NCBI GenBank assembly: GCA_031291445.1 | Contig: JARLJA010000121.1 | Location: 1-50,876, forward strand | DNA: 50,876 bases | Reading direction: 5' to 3' | From: Xanthobacteraceae bacterium | Lineage (GTDB): Bacteria > Pseudomonadota > Alphaproteobacteria > Rhizobiales > Xanthobacteraceae | In this document: positions 24,424-33,364 of the stretch, one piece after another | How positions within the stretch are numbered: position 1 is the stretch's first letter | Layout: every line of letters starts with the position of its first letter | Translations under genes and position numbers: made by a program | The notes under the pieces: generated by a model | The model's database searches: none | Told to the model about the DNA's origin: nothing | The model's input: only the letters and a program-made list of their open reading frames with translations

Positions 24424-26043
24424 ATGACCAGGCAGATCGAGGGCGACTTCGACTACATCGTGGTCGGCGCGGGAACCGCCGGCTGCATCGTCGCCAACCG
24501 GCTGTCCGCCGATCCGCGCAAGCGCGTGCTCATTCTCGAGGCAGGCGGCCTCGATAACTGGATCTGGTTTCATATCCCGGTCGGCTACCTGTTCGCGATC
24601 GGCAATCCGCGGTCGGACTGGATGTTCAAGACCGAACCCGAGGCCGGGCTCAACGGCCGCGCGCTGGCCTATCCCCGCGGCAAGGTGATCGGCGGCTCGT
24701 CGGCCATCAACGCCATGATCTCGATGCGCGGCCAGGCCGCCGACTACGATCACTGGCGCCAGCTCGGCCTCGCCGGCTGGGGGTGGGGCGACGTGCTGCC
24801 CGCCTTCAAGCGGCTCGAGGATCATTTCCTCGGCGAAAGCGAACATCACGGTGTCGGCGGCGGCTGGCGCATCGAGGCGGCGCGGCTGTCGTGGCCGGTG
24901 CTCGATGCGGTCGCCGACGCCGCGGCGCAGATGGGCATCCCGCGCACGCCCGATTTCAACACCGGAAACAACGAAGGCATCGGCTATTTCCACGTCAACC
25001 AGAAGCGCGGGCGGCGCTGGTCGTCGGCGCGCGGTTTCCTCAAGCCGGCGCTCGGTCGACCGAACCTGCGGCTGGAGACCGGCGTGCTGGTCGAGCGCGT
25101 GATCGTCGAAGCGGGCCGCGCCGTCGGCGTCCGCTTCCTGCAGGGCGGCGTCGTCACCGAGGCGCGCGCCCGGGGCGAAGTCGTGCTGTGCTCGGGATCG
25201 ATCGGATCGATCCAGGTGCTGCAGCGTTCGGGCATCGGGCCGGCGGAGTGGCTGGCGCCGCTCGGGATCACGCCGGTGCTCGAGCGCGCGGGCGTCGGCC
25301 GCAACCTGCAGGATCACCTGCAGCAGCGCGCGATCTACAAGGTGACCGGCATCCGCACCCTCAACGAGACCTACTATTCACTGCCGCGGCGCGGACTGAT
25401 GGGGCTCGATTACATGCTGCGCCGGCGCGGGCCGCTGACCATGGCGCCGTCGCAGCTCGGGATCTTCACCCGCTCCGATCCGCACCAGGAACGTGCCAAC
25501 ATCCAGTTTCACGTCCAGCCGCTGTCGCTGGACAAGGTCGGCGAGCCGCTGCACCGCTTTCCCGCCATCACGGTGGCGGCCTGCAACCTGCGCCCGACCT
25601 CGCGCGGCACGCTGCGGCTGCGCGACGCGCGACCCAATACGCCACCAATGATCGCGCCGAACTATCTCGCCACGCCCGAGGACCGCCAGGTCGCCGCCGA
25701 CGCCATCCGGGTCACCCGCCGGCTGATGAAGCAGGCCGCGCTCGCGCCCTACCGGCCGGACGAATACCTGCCGGGGCCCGCCGTCGGCGACGACGATGCC
25801 GCGCTGGCCAAGGCCGCCGGCGACATCGGCACCACGATCTTTCATCCCGTCGGCACCGCCAAGATGGGGCGCCCCGACGACCCGCTGGCGGTGGTCGACG
25901 AACGCCTGCGCGTCCACGGCATGGGCGGCCTGCGCGTCATCGATGCATCGGTGATGCCGACCATCACCTCGGGTAACACCAACACCCCCACCGCCATGAT
26001 CGCCGAGAAGGGCTCGGCGATGATGGTCGAGGACGGGCGGTGA
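24424..26043 (+). CDS. GMC family FAD-dependent oxidoreductase (choline/alcohol dehydrogenase-like)
   Basis: Flavoprotein of 539 residues that oxidises alcohols such as choline or aryl/alkyl alcohols. The FAD-binding GAGTAG is at residues 15-20 after the acidic DFDYIVV start. GMC signature 1 is PRGKVIGGSSAINAMISMRG, and signature 2 lies in the CSGSIGSIQVLQRSGIG segment. The active-site pair is the His in TTIFHPVGTAKMG and the Asn in SGNTNTPTAMIAEKG. A GGAGGAAC box precedes the ATG. Overall resemblance is to BetA, but the neighbours contain no betaine aldehyde dehydrogenase or BetI, so choline is not assured. A decayed relative of this 3' end is found at 37240-37468. Confidence 0.94.
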   Translation: MTRQIEGDFDYIVVGAGTAGCIVANRLSADPRKRVLILEAGGLDNWIWFHIPVGYLFAIGNPRSDWMFKTEPEAGLNGRALAYPRGKVIGGSSAINAMISMRGQAADYDHWRQLGLAGWGWGDVLPAFKRLEDHFLGESEHHGVGGGWRIEAARLSWPVLDAVADAAAQMGIPRTPDFNTGNNEGIGYFHVNQKRGRRWSSARGFLKPALGRPNLRLETGVLVERVIVEAGRAVGVRFLQGGVVTEARARGEVVLCSGSIGSIQVLQRSGIGPAEWLAPLGITPVLERAGVGRNLQDHLQQRAIYKVTGIRTLNETYYSLPRRGLMGLDYMLRRRGPLTMAPSQLGIFTRSDPHQERANIQFHVQPLSLDKVGEPLHRFPAITVAACNLRPTSRGTLRLRDARPNTPPMIAPNYLATPEDRQVAADAIRVTRRLMKQAALAPYRPDEYLPGPAVGDDDAALAKAAGDIGTTIFHPVGTAKMGRPDDPLAVVDERLRVHGMGGLRVIDASVMPTITSGNTNTPTAMIAEKGSAMMVEDGR

Positions 26044-26103
26044 GGCGTGACGTAGCCAGCCGAGGCGGCCGTCCAAAAGCGCCACCCAAGTCAGGATTTG
26101 GCG

Positions 26104-26634
26104 TCAACGCGGCGACGAAAGGGCTTCATCCCAGCTGGTTCCGACGTAGGACGGCAGCATCGCGATGTCCCGCCGGCCATCCATGCGCACGTACTGGGTC
26201 AGCCCCAGCGGATTGATGTCTCCGAAGGCGATCGTCGCGGTCGTGCCGCCCGCGGTTCGGGCGGTGAGGATGAGCTTCGGTGGTTCAAGGCCGAATTCCG
26301 ACAGTGACCGGCCGCCAAGCTCCTCGGGAGAAAAATCGCGCTCCGACGCCGAGTTTCGCAACAGTCTCAGCCCGGCCTCGATCTGCGCCGCAAGTTCCGG
26401 ACGCACGTCTTCCTCAGTCGAGCGCCAGGGCCCTCCCGGATCGCGGGCAAACGAGCGCTGTTCAGTGCCCTTGCCGATCCTGACGCTGGTCACGTCCTCC
26501 ATCCGCCAGGTGGACAACAGGCCCTGAGGCTTGAATGGCTCCGAACCGGGGCGCGGACGCTCCCCCACGAACGCGAAGGTCGCAAGGAAGGCCGCCGCCA
26601 GCAGCGCCACCGCGGGCAACGCGAAACGCTTCAT
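26104..26634 (-). CDS. DUF4340-like membrane-anchored protein of a Gld-type ABC system
   Basis: A 176-residue protein with an N-terminal membrane anchor or signal (MKRFALPAVALLAAAFLATFAFV). It is followed by an extracytoplasmic domain showing DUF4340 traits: WRMEDVTSVRIGKGTEQRSFARD, a LSEFGLEPPKLILTART segment and TIAFGDINPLGLTQYVRMDGRRDIAMLP. DUF4340 proteins regularly end operons that encode Gld-like ABC transporters, as here. Its ATG overlaps the preceding stop by 4 bp. It is shorter than many DUF4340 proteins, which often have two copies of the domain. Molecular role unknown. Confidence 0.78.
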   Translation of the reverse strand: MKRFALPAVALLAAAFLATFAFVGERPRPGSEPFKPQGLLSTWRMEDVTSVRIGKGTEQRSFARDPGGPWRSTEEDVRPELAAQIEAGLRLLRNSASERDFSPEELGGRSLSEFGLEPPKLILTARTAGGTTATIAFGDINPLGLTQYVRMDGRRDIAMLPSYVGTSWDEALSSPR

Positions 26635-28130
26635 GACCGCCGACGCCACCAGACCAGCCCCCCAAGCAGAGCAACCGCTCCAGGCAAGACGAGGACGGTG
26701 GAAATGAAGATTCCCTGGGCCTGCCGCCCGGTCAGAATCACTCTCGGCACATCCTCGACCACCGGCCGTGCAACGGGGGCCTTCTCCTCGCGTGACAGCC
26801 ACGACAGGCAGTTGATGATCATGTCGGCGTTCGACAGGTAGGGATAGAACGAGTTGCTGGCGAAGCCGGCATTGCCGAACGCCACCAGCCGAAACGGCTT
26901 GTCCTGGCTCGGCTCCAGCTTGCCCTCCGCCACCACGGCGAGCGGCTCGGGGCCTTTCGCCTCACCCTCGCCGTCCCCCTTCGACGCGCCTTTTTCGGTG
27001 ACGATGTAGCTCGAGTCCGTGCTCGCGAAGAGGACCTTCGCATCGACTGGTCCGCCGCCGCCCGCTGGCTGAACGGCCGCCACCGGGCGCGCGCCCGGAT
27101 AGATCGACATCGCAAGGCCCTGGGTGATCGGATGCGGCGCGTACTTGCTGACGGCGATCATCTGGTCGTCGGTGAAGTAGTGGCCGTTGGGATCGACCAG
27201 ATAGCCGTCGCCGAAATTCACCCCGGCATCGGCCATGAGCGCGCGCAGGGACTCGTCCACGGTATAGTCCGGCTCGATGGCCAGGAAAAAGCTGCCGCCA
27301 CGCGCCAGATAGGTTCTGAGCAGCCCGGTTTCGGGAGGAGAGAAGCGCGACCGCGGATTGACTTCCACCAGCACGGCGCAATCGTCCGGCACCGGCCGGC
27401 CGGCCGACAAATCGACCTTTCGGGACAACAGGCCGAGCTTGTCCAGGCTTCGCCGCAGGCGACCGAGGCCGTGATCCTCCATCTGCACCACGAGCCGCTC
27501 GCCGCGCCCGCCCAACCCCTCGAAGTGGGTTTGATGCTCGAAATTATCGATCTGGTACTCGCCGTGCCCGGTGCCGAAGCAGATGACCACGTCACGCTCA
27601 CGCATGGCCCGAAGCATGCCCAGGGCAATCTCGTGATCGTCCGAACTGACGACCTCGACCCGCCGCGTGCTGGTCCGCAGGATCGCGGTGTTGTAGACGC
27701 GAACGCCGAGCTGATTGGCGCGCGCGGGATTCTGATCGGTGTCGACGGTTTCCAGCCTGAGCTGGGGATTGAGCCGCGCGAGCAGCCGCAGCGTGGTCAT
27801 GGCCGCCAGAGCGGACTGATCGTTCTTCTTGTAGAAATACGTCAGCTCGAGCGGTTCATGCAGGTCGCGCACCACCTGCTCCGCCTCCAGCGAGGGCGTG
27901 AAGGCCTCCTCGCGGGTCAGGTCCAGGTGGGCATCGTGGCGATAGAGCGCCATGTTGGCGAAGAGCACGGCAACGCACGCGCCGCCGGCTATTGCGAAAC
28001 GAGCAAGCCACCGCGGCAGGCCCGACAGGGGAAGCCGCAGCCGTATCCCGAAAGCGAACAGCGCGACCAGCGCGCCGATCACCGCCGCGAACCACAATCC
28101 ACCCGTCAACTCCGCCAGATGTCCGGTCAT
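26631..28130 (-). CDS. GldG-like ABC auxiliary protein
   Basis: A 499-residue membrane-tethered protein: two N-terminal spans (about residues 11-30 and 43-62), a large periplasmic part and a C-terminal span (about 474-495) ending in WWRRRS. The periplasmic part contains LDLTREEAFTPSLEAEQVVRDL and ELTYFYKKNDQSALAAM, typical of the GldG N-terminal domain, and a DUF-type ABC_transp_aux domain (VICFGTGHGEYQI, ALLVEVNPRSRF-like region, LRTYLARGGSFFLAIEPDY). Gld-like proteins of this kind partner an ABC-2 permease. It overlaps both flanking genes by 4 bp, so the three are translationally coupled. The substrate of such systems in Proteobacteria is not established. Confidence 0.85.
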   Translation of the reverse strand: MTGHLAELTGGLWFAAVIGALVALFAFGIRLRLPLSGLPRWLARFAIAGGACVAVLFANMALYRHDAHLDLTREEAFTPSLEAEQVVRDLHEPLELTYFYKKNDQSALAAMTTLRLLARLNPQLRLETVDTDQNPARANQLGVRVYNTAILRTSTRRVEVVSSDDHEIALGMLRAMRERDVVICFGTGHGEYQIDNFEHQTHFEGLGGRGERLVVQMEDHGLGRLRRSLDKLGLLSRKVDLSAGRPVPDDCAVLVEVNPRSRFSPPETGLLRTYLARGGSFFLAIEPDYTVDESLRALMADAGVNFGDGYLVDPNGHYFTDDQMIAVSKYAPHPITQGLAMSIYPGARPVAAVQPAGGGGPVDAKVLFASTDSSYIVTEKGASKGDGEGEAKGPEPLAVVAEGKLEPSQDKPFRLVAFGNAGFASNSFYPYLSNADMIINCLSWLSREEKAPVARPVVEDVPRVILTGRQAQGIFISTVLVLPGAVALLGGLVWWRRRS

Positions 28131-28828
28131 CTCGCCTGCAGTCTTCGTGTCGTCAGAAACAGCGCCAGGAGCGTCATGGTGACGAAATAGCCGATGTCCG
28201 AGAGAAACACCGAGCCGGTGGCCATCGCGTGGAAGTGCCCGATCAGGGAGAGGTTCAGCGCCAGGCTGTCGAAGGGTGCCGGCAGCATTCCGGAAACCGA
28301 ATCCGCGTACCAGAGCATGAGGGAGGTGCCGAGCGTCAGCGCCGCCGCAACGACCTGGTTTTCGGTGAGGCTCGACATGAACAGGCCGATGGACACCAGG
28401 AACGCACCGAGCAGCACCAGCGCGAGATACCCGCTGTAGATGGGGCCCCAGTCCGGATCGCCGTAGATCCAGAGGATCGCGGCATACACCACCGATCCCC
28501 CGATCATCCCGAGGATCAGGGCGAGCGTCGCCAGGAACTTGGCGATCACGATCGCGATCTCCTGCACGGGCGAGGTCAGCAACAGTTCGAGGGTGTCGGT
28601 GGAGCGCTCCTCGGCGAACACCCGCATCGTCATCGCGGGAACGAGCAGGATCGCCAGCACATAGATCTGGTGAAAGATGTAGTTCAGGTTGGCGACCCGC
28701 GTCGCCACCAGCGTCAGGCTGAAGGTATAGCCCAGCACCAGCAGAAACACCGCGATGATGGTGTAGCCGACCGGCGACGTTAAGGTCGCCTCCAGCTCTT
28801 TGCGAAGCAGGACGCCGAGGACTCTCAT
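28127..28828 (-). CDS. ABC-2 type permease (GldF-like)
   Basis: A 233-residue permease with six hydrophobic spans, starting MRVLGVLLRKELEATLTSPVGYTIIAVFLLV. The RKELxxxxxSPxxY pattern and the cytoplasmic MRVFAEERSTDTLELLLTSPV motif are characteristic of the GldF/ABC-2 group. It is encoded between the ATPase and the GldG-like protein with 4-bp overlaps on both sides. It is expected to form a homodimeric exporter core with the ATPase. Confidence 0.9.
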   Translation of the reverse strand: MRVLGVLLRKELEATLTSPVGYTIIAVFLLVLGYTFSLTLVATRVANLNYIFHQIYVLAILLVPAMTMRVFAEERSTDTLELLLTSPVQEIAIVIAKFLATLALILGMIGGSVVYAAILWIYGDPDWGPIYSGYLALVLLGAFLVSIGLFMSSLTENQVVAAALTLGTSLMLWYADSVSGMLPAPFDSLALNLSLIGHFHAMATGSVFLSDIGYFVTMTLLALFLTTRRLQAR

Positions 28829-29586
28829 GTGACCGACAGGAACCAGGCTTCGAGGTTTGGGGTCTCGGCGATCGCCCTGACGCCGAGCAGCTTGCCGTGG
28901 AGCAGAAGCCCGACGCGATGGGCCGTCTTCTCGACCTCGCTCAGGATATGCGACGTCATCAGCACCGTGCACCTGCCCGCGAGCGTGCGGATCAGGGCCC
29001 GGGTTTCCATGATCTGCCGCGGATCGAGGCCATTGGTCGGCTCGTCCAGAATCAGGATCTCCGGATCGTGCACCAGCGCCTGTGCCAGCGCGGTCCGCTG
29101 CCGGTAGCCGCGCGACAGCGTGCGGATAGGCTTGCCCACGACATCGCCCAGCGCGAGCAGGTCCACCACCCTGGCGACCTCCCGCCCGACGTGCTGCTCC
29201 TCGACGCCGCGCAGGCGGCCCGCGAATCGCAGGAATTCCCCGACGCGCATGAAGTTGTACAGCGGCACGCGCTCGGGTACGTAACCGATCAGGCGTCGCG
29301 CCGCCAGGCCGTCGGTGACGACGTCGTGCCCGCACACGCTGATGCTGCCCGACGACGGCGTCAGGTAGCCCGCGAGCATCCGGATGAACGAACTCTTGCC
29401 GGACCCGTTCGGACCCAGCAGGCAAAACACTTCACCGCGCCGGATGTCGAGATCCAGCGGGTGGAGTGCCATGACTGAGTGATAGCGCTTGCTGACACCG
29501 CGGGCGCTGATGGTCAGCGATCCTTCGGCATCCCGGGCACCAGCGGGCGGCTGCACCGCCTCGCTGGCGCTGGTTTCGATGTTCAT
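28825..29586 (-). CDS. ABC transporter ATP-binding protein (GldA-like)
   Basis: ATPase of 253 residues with Walker A GPNGSGKSS, Q-loop around GYVPERVPLY, signature LSRGYRQRTALAQAL (LSxGxxQR form), Walker B ILILDEPTNGLD and the H-loop in MTSHILSEV. An N-terminal tail of about 25 residues precedes the domain. The spelling LSRGYRQR is typical of the ABC-2 exporter ATPases that partner GldF-like permeases. It starts 12 bp after the stop of the metallo-hydrolase gene, so all five genes from 30465 to 26104 form one probable operon. Confidence 0.93.
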   Translation of the reverse strand: MNIETSASEAVQPPAGARDAEGSLTISARGVSKRYHSVMALHPLDLDIRRGEVFCLLGPNGSGKSSFIRMLAGYLTPSSGSISVCGHDVVTDGLAARRLIGYVPERVPLYNFMRVGEFLRFAGRLRGVEEQHVGREVARVVDLLALGDVVGKPIRTLSRGYRQRTALAQALVHDPEILILDEPTNGLDPRQIMETRALIRTLAGRCTVLMTSHILSEVEKTAHRVGLLLHGKLLGVRAIAETPNLEAWFLSVT

Positions 29587-29598
29587 ACTGGCTGCGCG

Positions 29599-30465
29599 TC
29601 AGTCGTAGAATTCAGGCGCTTTCTTCGTCGCCTTGAAGCCCTCTGAATCGTGGGCGATGAACACCTTGGCATCCTCGGAGTCGCGGATGTGCCGGATCTT
29701 GGTGTACGCCGCATACATGCCGCTGGGGCTCCAGGTCGCCGCGAGTGCCGGCAGCAGGCTCTTGTCCAGGTTCTCCTGGAGATAGACCGCATCGCTGGTC
29801 AGCACGATGGTGCCGCTCTTCGGCAGGCGAACGACCGAGAACTGCAGTCCCGGCGTGTGGCCCGGCGCGCGGATGATCTTGAACACGCCGTCGCCGAACA
29901 GATCGAGATCGCCATCGAGCCGGATCAGCTTCATCTTCTTGGTGTCGGCGAAATCGCCGGGAATGTAGTAGACTGAGTATCCCTCTTCGGGCCACCAGGC
30001 GGCCTTCATCTCGTCGTTCTGAACCACCAGCGTCGCGTTGGGGAACTGCGAGATGTTACCGCCGTGATCGAGATGAAGATGGGACGCGACGACGTATTTG
30101 ATGTCATCGACCTTCAGGCCGATCTTGGCGAGCTGGGCCGGGATCGCGTCGTCCTGCGTCATCTTCAGGCCGAAGCCCTTGGCCAGCGGGCCCCACCATC
30201 CAGCGGCGTCGGTGATGGTCTTGTCGTTGTTGCCGGTATCGAAAATCACGTTGCCCTTGGGGTGCTTCAGCACATAGAAGCCGACCGGAGCCCAGTCGAT
30301 GGTGCCCTGTCCACCATTTTGAAGAGCGGCCTTGGGAAATCCGCCCAGAGATCCAGACGTGAAGACGTAGAGTTTGGGGCCTTCCTGCGCGGCGACCGGC
30401 GCAGCGGCGCCCACCAGCGCACCGAACGCGATAGCTAGACTCAAGGCAATACGCTTGCTCGTCAT
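29599..30465 (-). CDS. Exported metallo-beta-lactamase-fold hydrolase, AHL-lactonase-like
   Basis: A 288-residue MBL-fold enzyme with a Sec signal peptide (MTSKRIALSLAIAFGALVGA..., AQA-type cleavage near VAAQE, residue 27). Zinc ligands are present: HLHLDH (129-134), His203 in APGHTPG, Asp225 in LTSDAVY and His in FIAHDSEG. The spacing and the surrounding sequence (VASHLHLDHGGN) match the N-acyl homoserine lactonase (AttM/AiiB) branch, so lactone hydrolysis or quorum quenching is possible. A strong AAGGAGG box lies eight bases before the ATG, which fixes the start. Export plus operonic linkage to a Gld-type ABC system is unusual for lactonases. Confidence 0.85.
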   Translation of the reverse strand: MTSKRIALSLAIAFGALVGAAAPVAAQEGPKLYVFTSGSLGGFPKAALQNGGQGTIDWAPVGFYVLKHPKGNVIFDTGNNDKTITDAAGWWGPLAKGFGLKMTQDDAIPAQLAKIGLKVDDIKYVVASHLHLDHGGNISQFPNATLVVQNDEMKAAWWPEEGYSVYYIPGDFADTKKMKLIRLDGDLDLFGDGVFKIIRAPGHTPGLQFSVVRLPKSGTIVLTSDAVYLQENLDKSLLPALAATWSPSGMYAAYTKIRHIRDSEDAKVFIAHDSEGFKATKKAPEFYD

Positions 30466-31095
30466 AGCACTTCCTCCTTCGCCATTCTTTGTAAGGGCTA
30501 TCTGCGTAGCCACAGGCCTCGCCCGGCGATGTCGAGGCCGAGTAGGAAACGATGGAGAATAGATTGAGCGCTTCGGCGAAAGCAAGGGTTGCATGGTCGC
30601 ACGCCGTCGCAGCAATTTACTGCTCGATGGAATATCGAGTTGCAGCCGAGGCGAGCAGGTCTTCTCGCAACGCAGCAGCGGATCTACGCGCAGCACACGA
30701 ACTCGGACCTACCGCGCCGCGGCAACTGCCGTCCGCATCGTGGTTATCCGGCCACCACTCCACGCTCGCGCGGGACTGCGATCGCGAGCCTCGGCCCACA
30801 CCCGCGCCGAGGACGACTGCGGCCAGCGCCTCACTGGAATTACGACCGCCACGTGACTTTCGCTGTATCCAGGCGTGACGCGGCACGCCCCGGTGGCTGG
30901 CCTTGCGATCCGCAATCGCGCTGCAACACGTCGAGGCTCACCGGTCTCGCGCGGCCGACACGAGGTCGGAGGTGGCGAGGCTCCAGGATGACGTTTCGAC
31001 AAATTTGGCAGTCGCGTGCGCCCAAATTATGTATTGGACAGCCACGCCGGACTGGCGTCTTCTATCAAAAAAATGGTTCTTAAAGGGAGGATCCA
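30466..31095. other. Long intergenic region without a recognised gene
   Basis: 630 bp between the divergent lactonase-like gene and the Liv operon. Open frames are present on both strands, but none has a ribosome binding site with plausible protein sequence. The left part should hold the lactonase operon promoter. The last ~70 bases, which are more AT-rich (about 31020-31090), probably hold the promoter of the Liv operon. I see no repeat, tRNA or transposase remnant. Confidence 0.5.
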
Positions 31096-32430
31096 ATGGC
31101 TTTCGAATGCATCGGCAGCACTTTGACCCGGCGCGAGGCCTTCGCGGCCATGGGCGTTGGCGCGCTGGTCCTGTCGGGACGACTGGCCCAGGCGCAGGCC
31201 GCGCGCCCGAGCGAACTGCGGGTCGGAATCGCGACCTATCTGTCCGGCCCCGCCAGCGTGTTCGGCGTGCCGGGCAAGCAGGCGGCGGAGCTCTTGATCG
31301 AAGAGCTCAATGCCGCGGGCGGCATCGCCGGCGTGAAGGTCCGTCCCATCTTCGTCGACGAAGGTCCGGGCGTCGACCACTTCGTCGGCGAATATCGACG
31401 CCTGGTGCAAAGCGAAAACGTCAACATCCTGTTTTCGGCGATCTCCTCGGCCGACTGCCTGGCCTGCGCGCCGCTGGCCGATGAGCTGAAGCGGCCGACC
31501 CTGCTGTGGGACTGCGGCACGCAGCGGATCTTCGAGGAAGGGAAATACGAATACGCCTACCGGACCCAGGCCAATGCCACGCCCGAGATCCTCGCGCCGC
31601 TGCTGTACCTGCTCCGCGTCAAACCGGACTTCAAGACCGTCGCCGTCGTCAATCAGGACTATGCCTGGGGCCGCGACAGCTGGAGCCTGTTCAAGACCGG
31701 GCTCGAAACCCTGCTTCCCGGCGTCAAAGTGGTCGCCGAGCTGTTTCCCAAGTTCGGCGCCACCGACTTCTCCACGGAAGTCACCCGGTTGCTTGCGCTG
31801 CGTCCCGACGTGGTGCTGTCGACCTCCTGGGGCGGCGACCTCGACACCTTCATCCGGCAGTCGGCCGACCGCAATCTGTTCGAGCGCTCGACATTCGTGT
31901 TGCCGCTCGCGGAATCGTCGCTGCAGCGCGTCGGCAAGGCGCTGCCTGCCGGCCATATCGTCGGTGCGCGTGGCGACCACTGGTTCCTGCATCCCTCGCC
32001 GAAGGATCCGGCGCTGCTCAAGCGCTTCACCGACAGTTACCAGGCGCGCTTCGGCGCCTACCCGATCTACCCCTGCCACCATATGGCGCAGGCGGTGTTC
32101 GCCATGAAAGCCGGTTACGAGAAGGCGATCGCCGCCAAGGGCGGCGCCTGGCCGAACGATGCCGAACTGGCCGCGGCCTTCCGCGGACTTGAATTCCCCT
32201 CCCTGACCGCGAGCGTGAAGATCCGGGAGGACGGCCAGGGTCTCGAGAACCAGATCGTCGGCACCACCTTCCATTCCGACAAATATCCGTTCCCGGTGAT
32301 GACGGACATGGTGGTCTTCGAGGCCGCCAAGATCACCACGCCGGTCGGTCAGAAGAGCGTGGACTGGCTGAAGACACTCACCCCTGAGGTGATCAAGACC
32401 CTCCCCGCGCCGGTTGCGTTCAAGGGATGA
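31096..32430 (+). CDS. Branched-chain/organic-acid type ABC transporter substrate-binding protein
   Basis: Periplasmic binding protein of 444 residues (HAAT family, LivK-like). The N-terminus has an RR-containing export signal (TRREAFAAMGVGALVLSGRLAQAQA), then LRVGIATYLSGPASVFGVPGKQAAELLIEELNAAGGI, the classical type-1 periplasmic fold start. ATVDFSTEVTRL-like and VVLSTSWGGDLDTFIRQ segments follow. A GGGAGG box precedes the ATG. It heads an operon livK-H-M-G-F plus an aldehyde dehydrogenase. Substrates of related systems are often aromatic or aliphatic acids or amides rather than leucine, so the ligand remains open. Confidence 0.92.
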   Translation: MAFECIGSTLTRREAFAAMGVGALVLSGRLAQAQAARPSELRVGIATYLSGPASVFGVPGKQAAELLIEELNAAGGIAGVKVRPIFVDEGPGVDHFVGEYRRLVQSENVNILFSAISSADCLACAPLADELKRPTLLWDCGTQRIFEEGKYEYAYRTQANATPEILAPLLYLLRVKPDFKTVAVVNQDYAWGRDSWSLFKTGLETLLPGVKVVAELFPKFGATDFSTEVTRLLALRPDVVLSTSWGGDLDTFIRQSADRNLFERSTFVLPLAESSLQRVGKALPAGHIVGARGDHWFLHPSPKDPALLKRFTDSYQARFGAYPIYPCHHMAQAVFAMKAGYEKAIAAKGGAWPNDAELAAAFRGLEFPSLTASVKIREDGQGLENQIVGTTFHSDKYPFPVMTDMVVFEAAKITTPVGQKSVDWLKTLTPEVIKTLPAPVAFKG

Positions 32431-32434
32431 GGTG

Positions 32435-33364
32435 ATGTCCTGGTTCAGTGACAACGGGCTGCTGCTCGGGCTCGCGACGCTGGATGGGCTGTCCTATGCC
32501 GCCGCGATCTTCATGGTCGCGGTCGGCCTCAACCTGATCTTCGGCGTGCTGCGCGTCCTCAACATCGCCCATGGCAGCTTCTATGCGATCGGCGGCTATT
32601 CGGCGGCGTCGCTCGGCCTGATGTTCGCCGCCCGGGGACTTCCCGCCTGGGCCGCATTCGCCGCGCTCGCGATCGCGGCGGCGATCGTCGGCGTGCTGCT
32701 CGGTCCGCCGATCGCCCGGCTGCTGCGCCGGACCCAGCACCAGGAGCCCGTCCTGCAATTGCTGGTGACGTTCGGGCTGTTCATGATCCTCGAGGACCTG
32801 CAGAAGCTGATCTGGGGCGTCCAGCCGATCGTGTTCGATCGGCCGCTGAAGCTGCTCGGCAACGTCGACGTTCCCTTCGCGGGCGACCTGATCCCCTTCA
32901 CCCGCTACCAGCTGTTCGTGCTGCCCGGCATCGCCATCGTGACGCTGGTCGCGCTGGCGTGGACGCTGCGCCGGACCCTGTTCGGCCGGATGCTGGTCGC
33001 GGTGACCGTCGACCGCGAGGCGGCGATCTCCCAGGGCATCGACGCGGACCGGATCACGATGGTGACGTTCACCATCGGGACGGCGCTGGCCGCGCTCGGC
33101 GGGGCGCTCTCCTCGGCCACCGCCTCGCTGGTGCCGGGGGTCGGCGCCCAGACCATCGTCCTGTCCTTCGCCGTGGTGGCTACCGCCGGTCTCGGCCAGG
33201 TCGAGGGCGCCGCAATCACCGCGCTGCTGATCGGGCTCGGCCGGTCGACCGCGATCTATTTCGCCCCGGAGCTGGAAGTCGTCATTCCCTATCTCATCAT
33301 GGTCGGCGTCCTCCTGATCCGCCCGCAGGGCCTGTTCGGCGTGATCGAGACGCGACGCATATGA
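32435..33364 (+). CDS. livH: HAAT family ABC permease, LivH-like
   Basis: Membrane permease of 309 residues with about eight spans. It has the diagnostic LivH blocks GLNLIFGVLRVLNIAHGSFYAIGGY near the start, and LRRTLFGRMLVAVTVDREAAISQGID, the cytoplasmic EAA-like loop, followed by AALGGALSSA and a terminal LLIRPQGLFG. The ATG at 32435 follows the binding-protein stop by only 4 bp and has an AAGGGA box overlapping that gene's end. Together with LivM it forms the transmembrane channel. Confidence 0.94.
   Translation: MSWFSDNGLLLGLATLDGLSYAAAIFMVAVGLNLIFGVLRVLNIAHGSFYAIGGYSAASLGLMFAARGLPAWAAFAALAIAAAIVGVLLGPPIARLLRRTQHQEPVLQLLVTFGLFMILEDLQKLIWGVQPIVFDRPLKLLGNVDVPFAGDLIPFTRYQLFVLPGIAIVTLVALAWTLRRTLFGRMLVAVTVDREAAISQGIDADRITMVTFTIGTALAALGGALSSATASLVPGVGAQTIVLSFAVVATAGLGQVEGAAITALLIGLGRSTAIYFAPELEVVIPYLIMVGVLLIRPQGLFGVIETRRI

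Noticed and set aside
24424-26043. Choline dehydrogenase BetA with betaine operon
   Set aside because: The protein is GMC-type, but BetB, BetI and choline transport genes are absent nearby, so a specific BetA call is not supported.
30589-31083. Open frame of 164 codons before the Liv operon
   Set aside because: Arg/Ser/Pro-rich sequence without family resemblance, no ribosome binding site, and it runs into the AT-rich promoter-like stretch.
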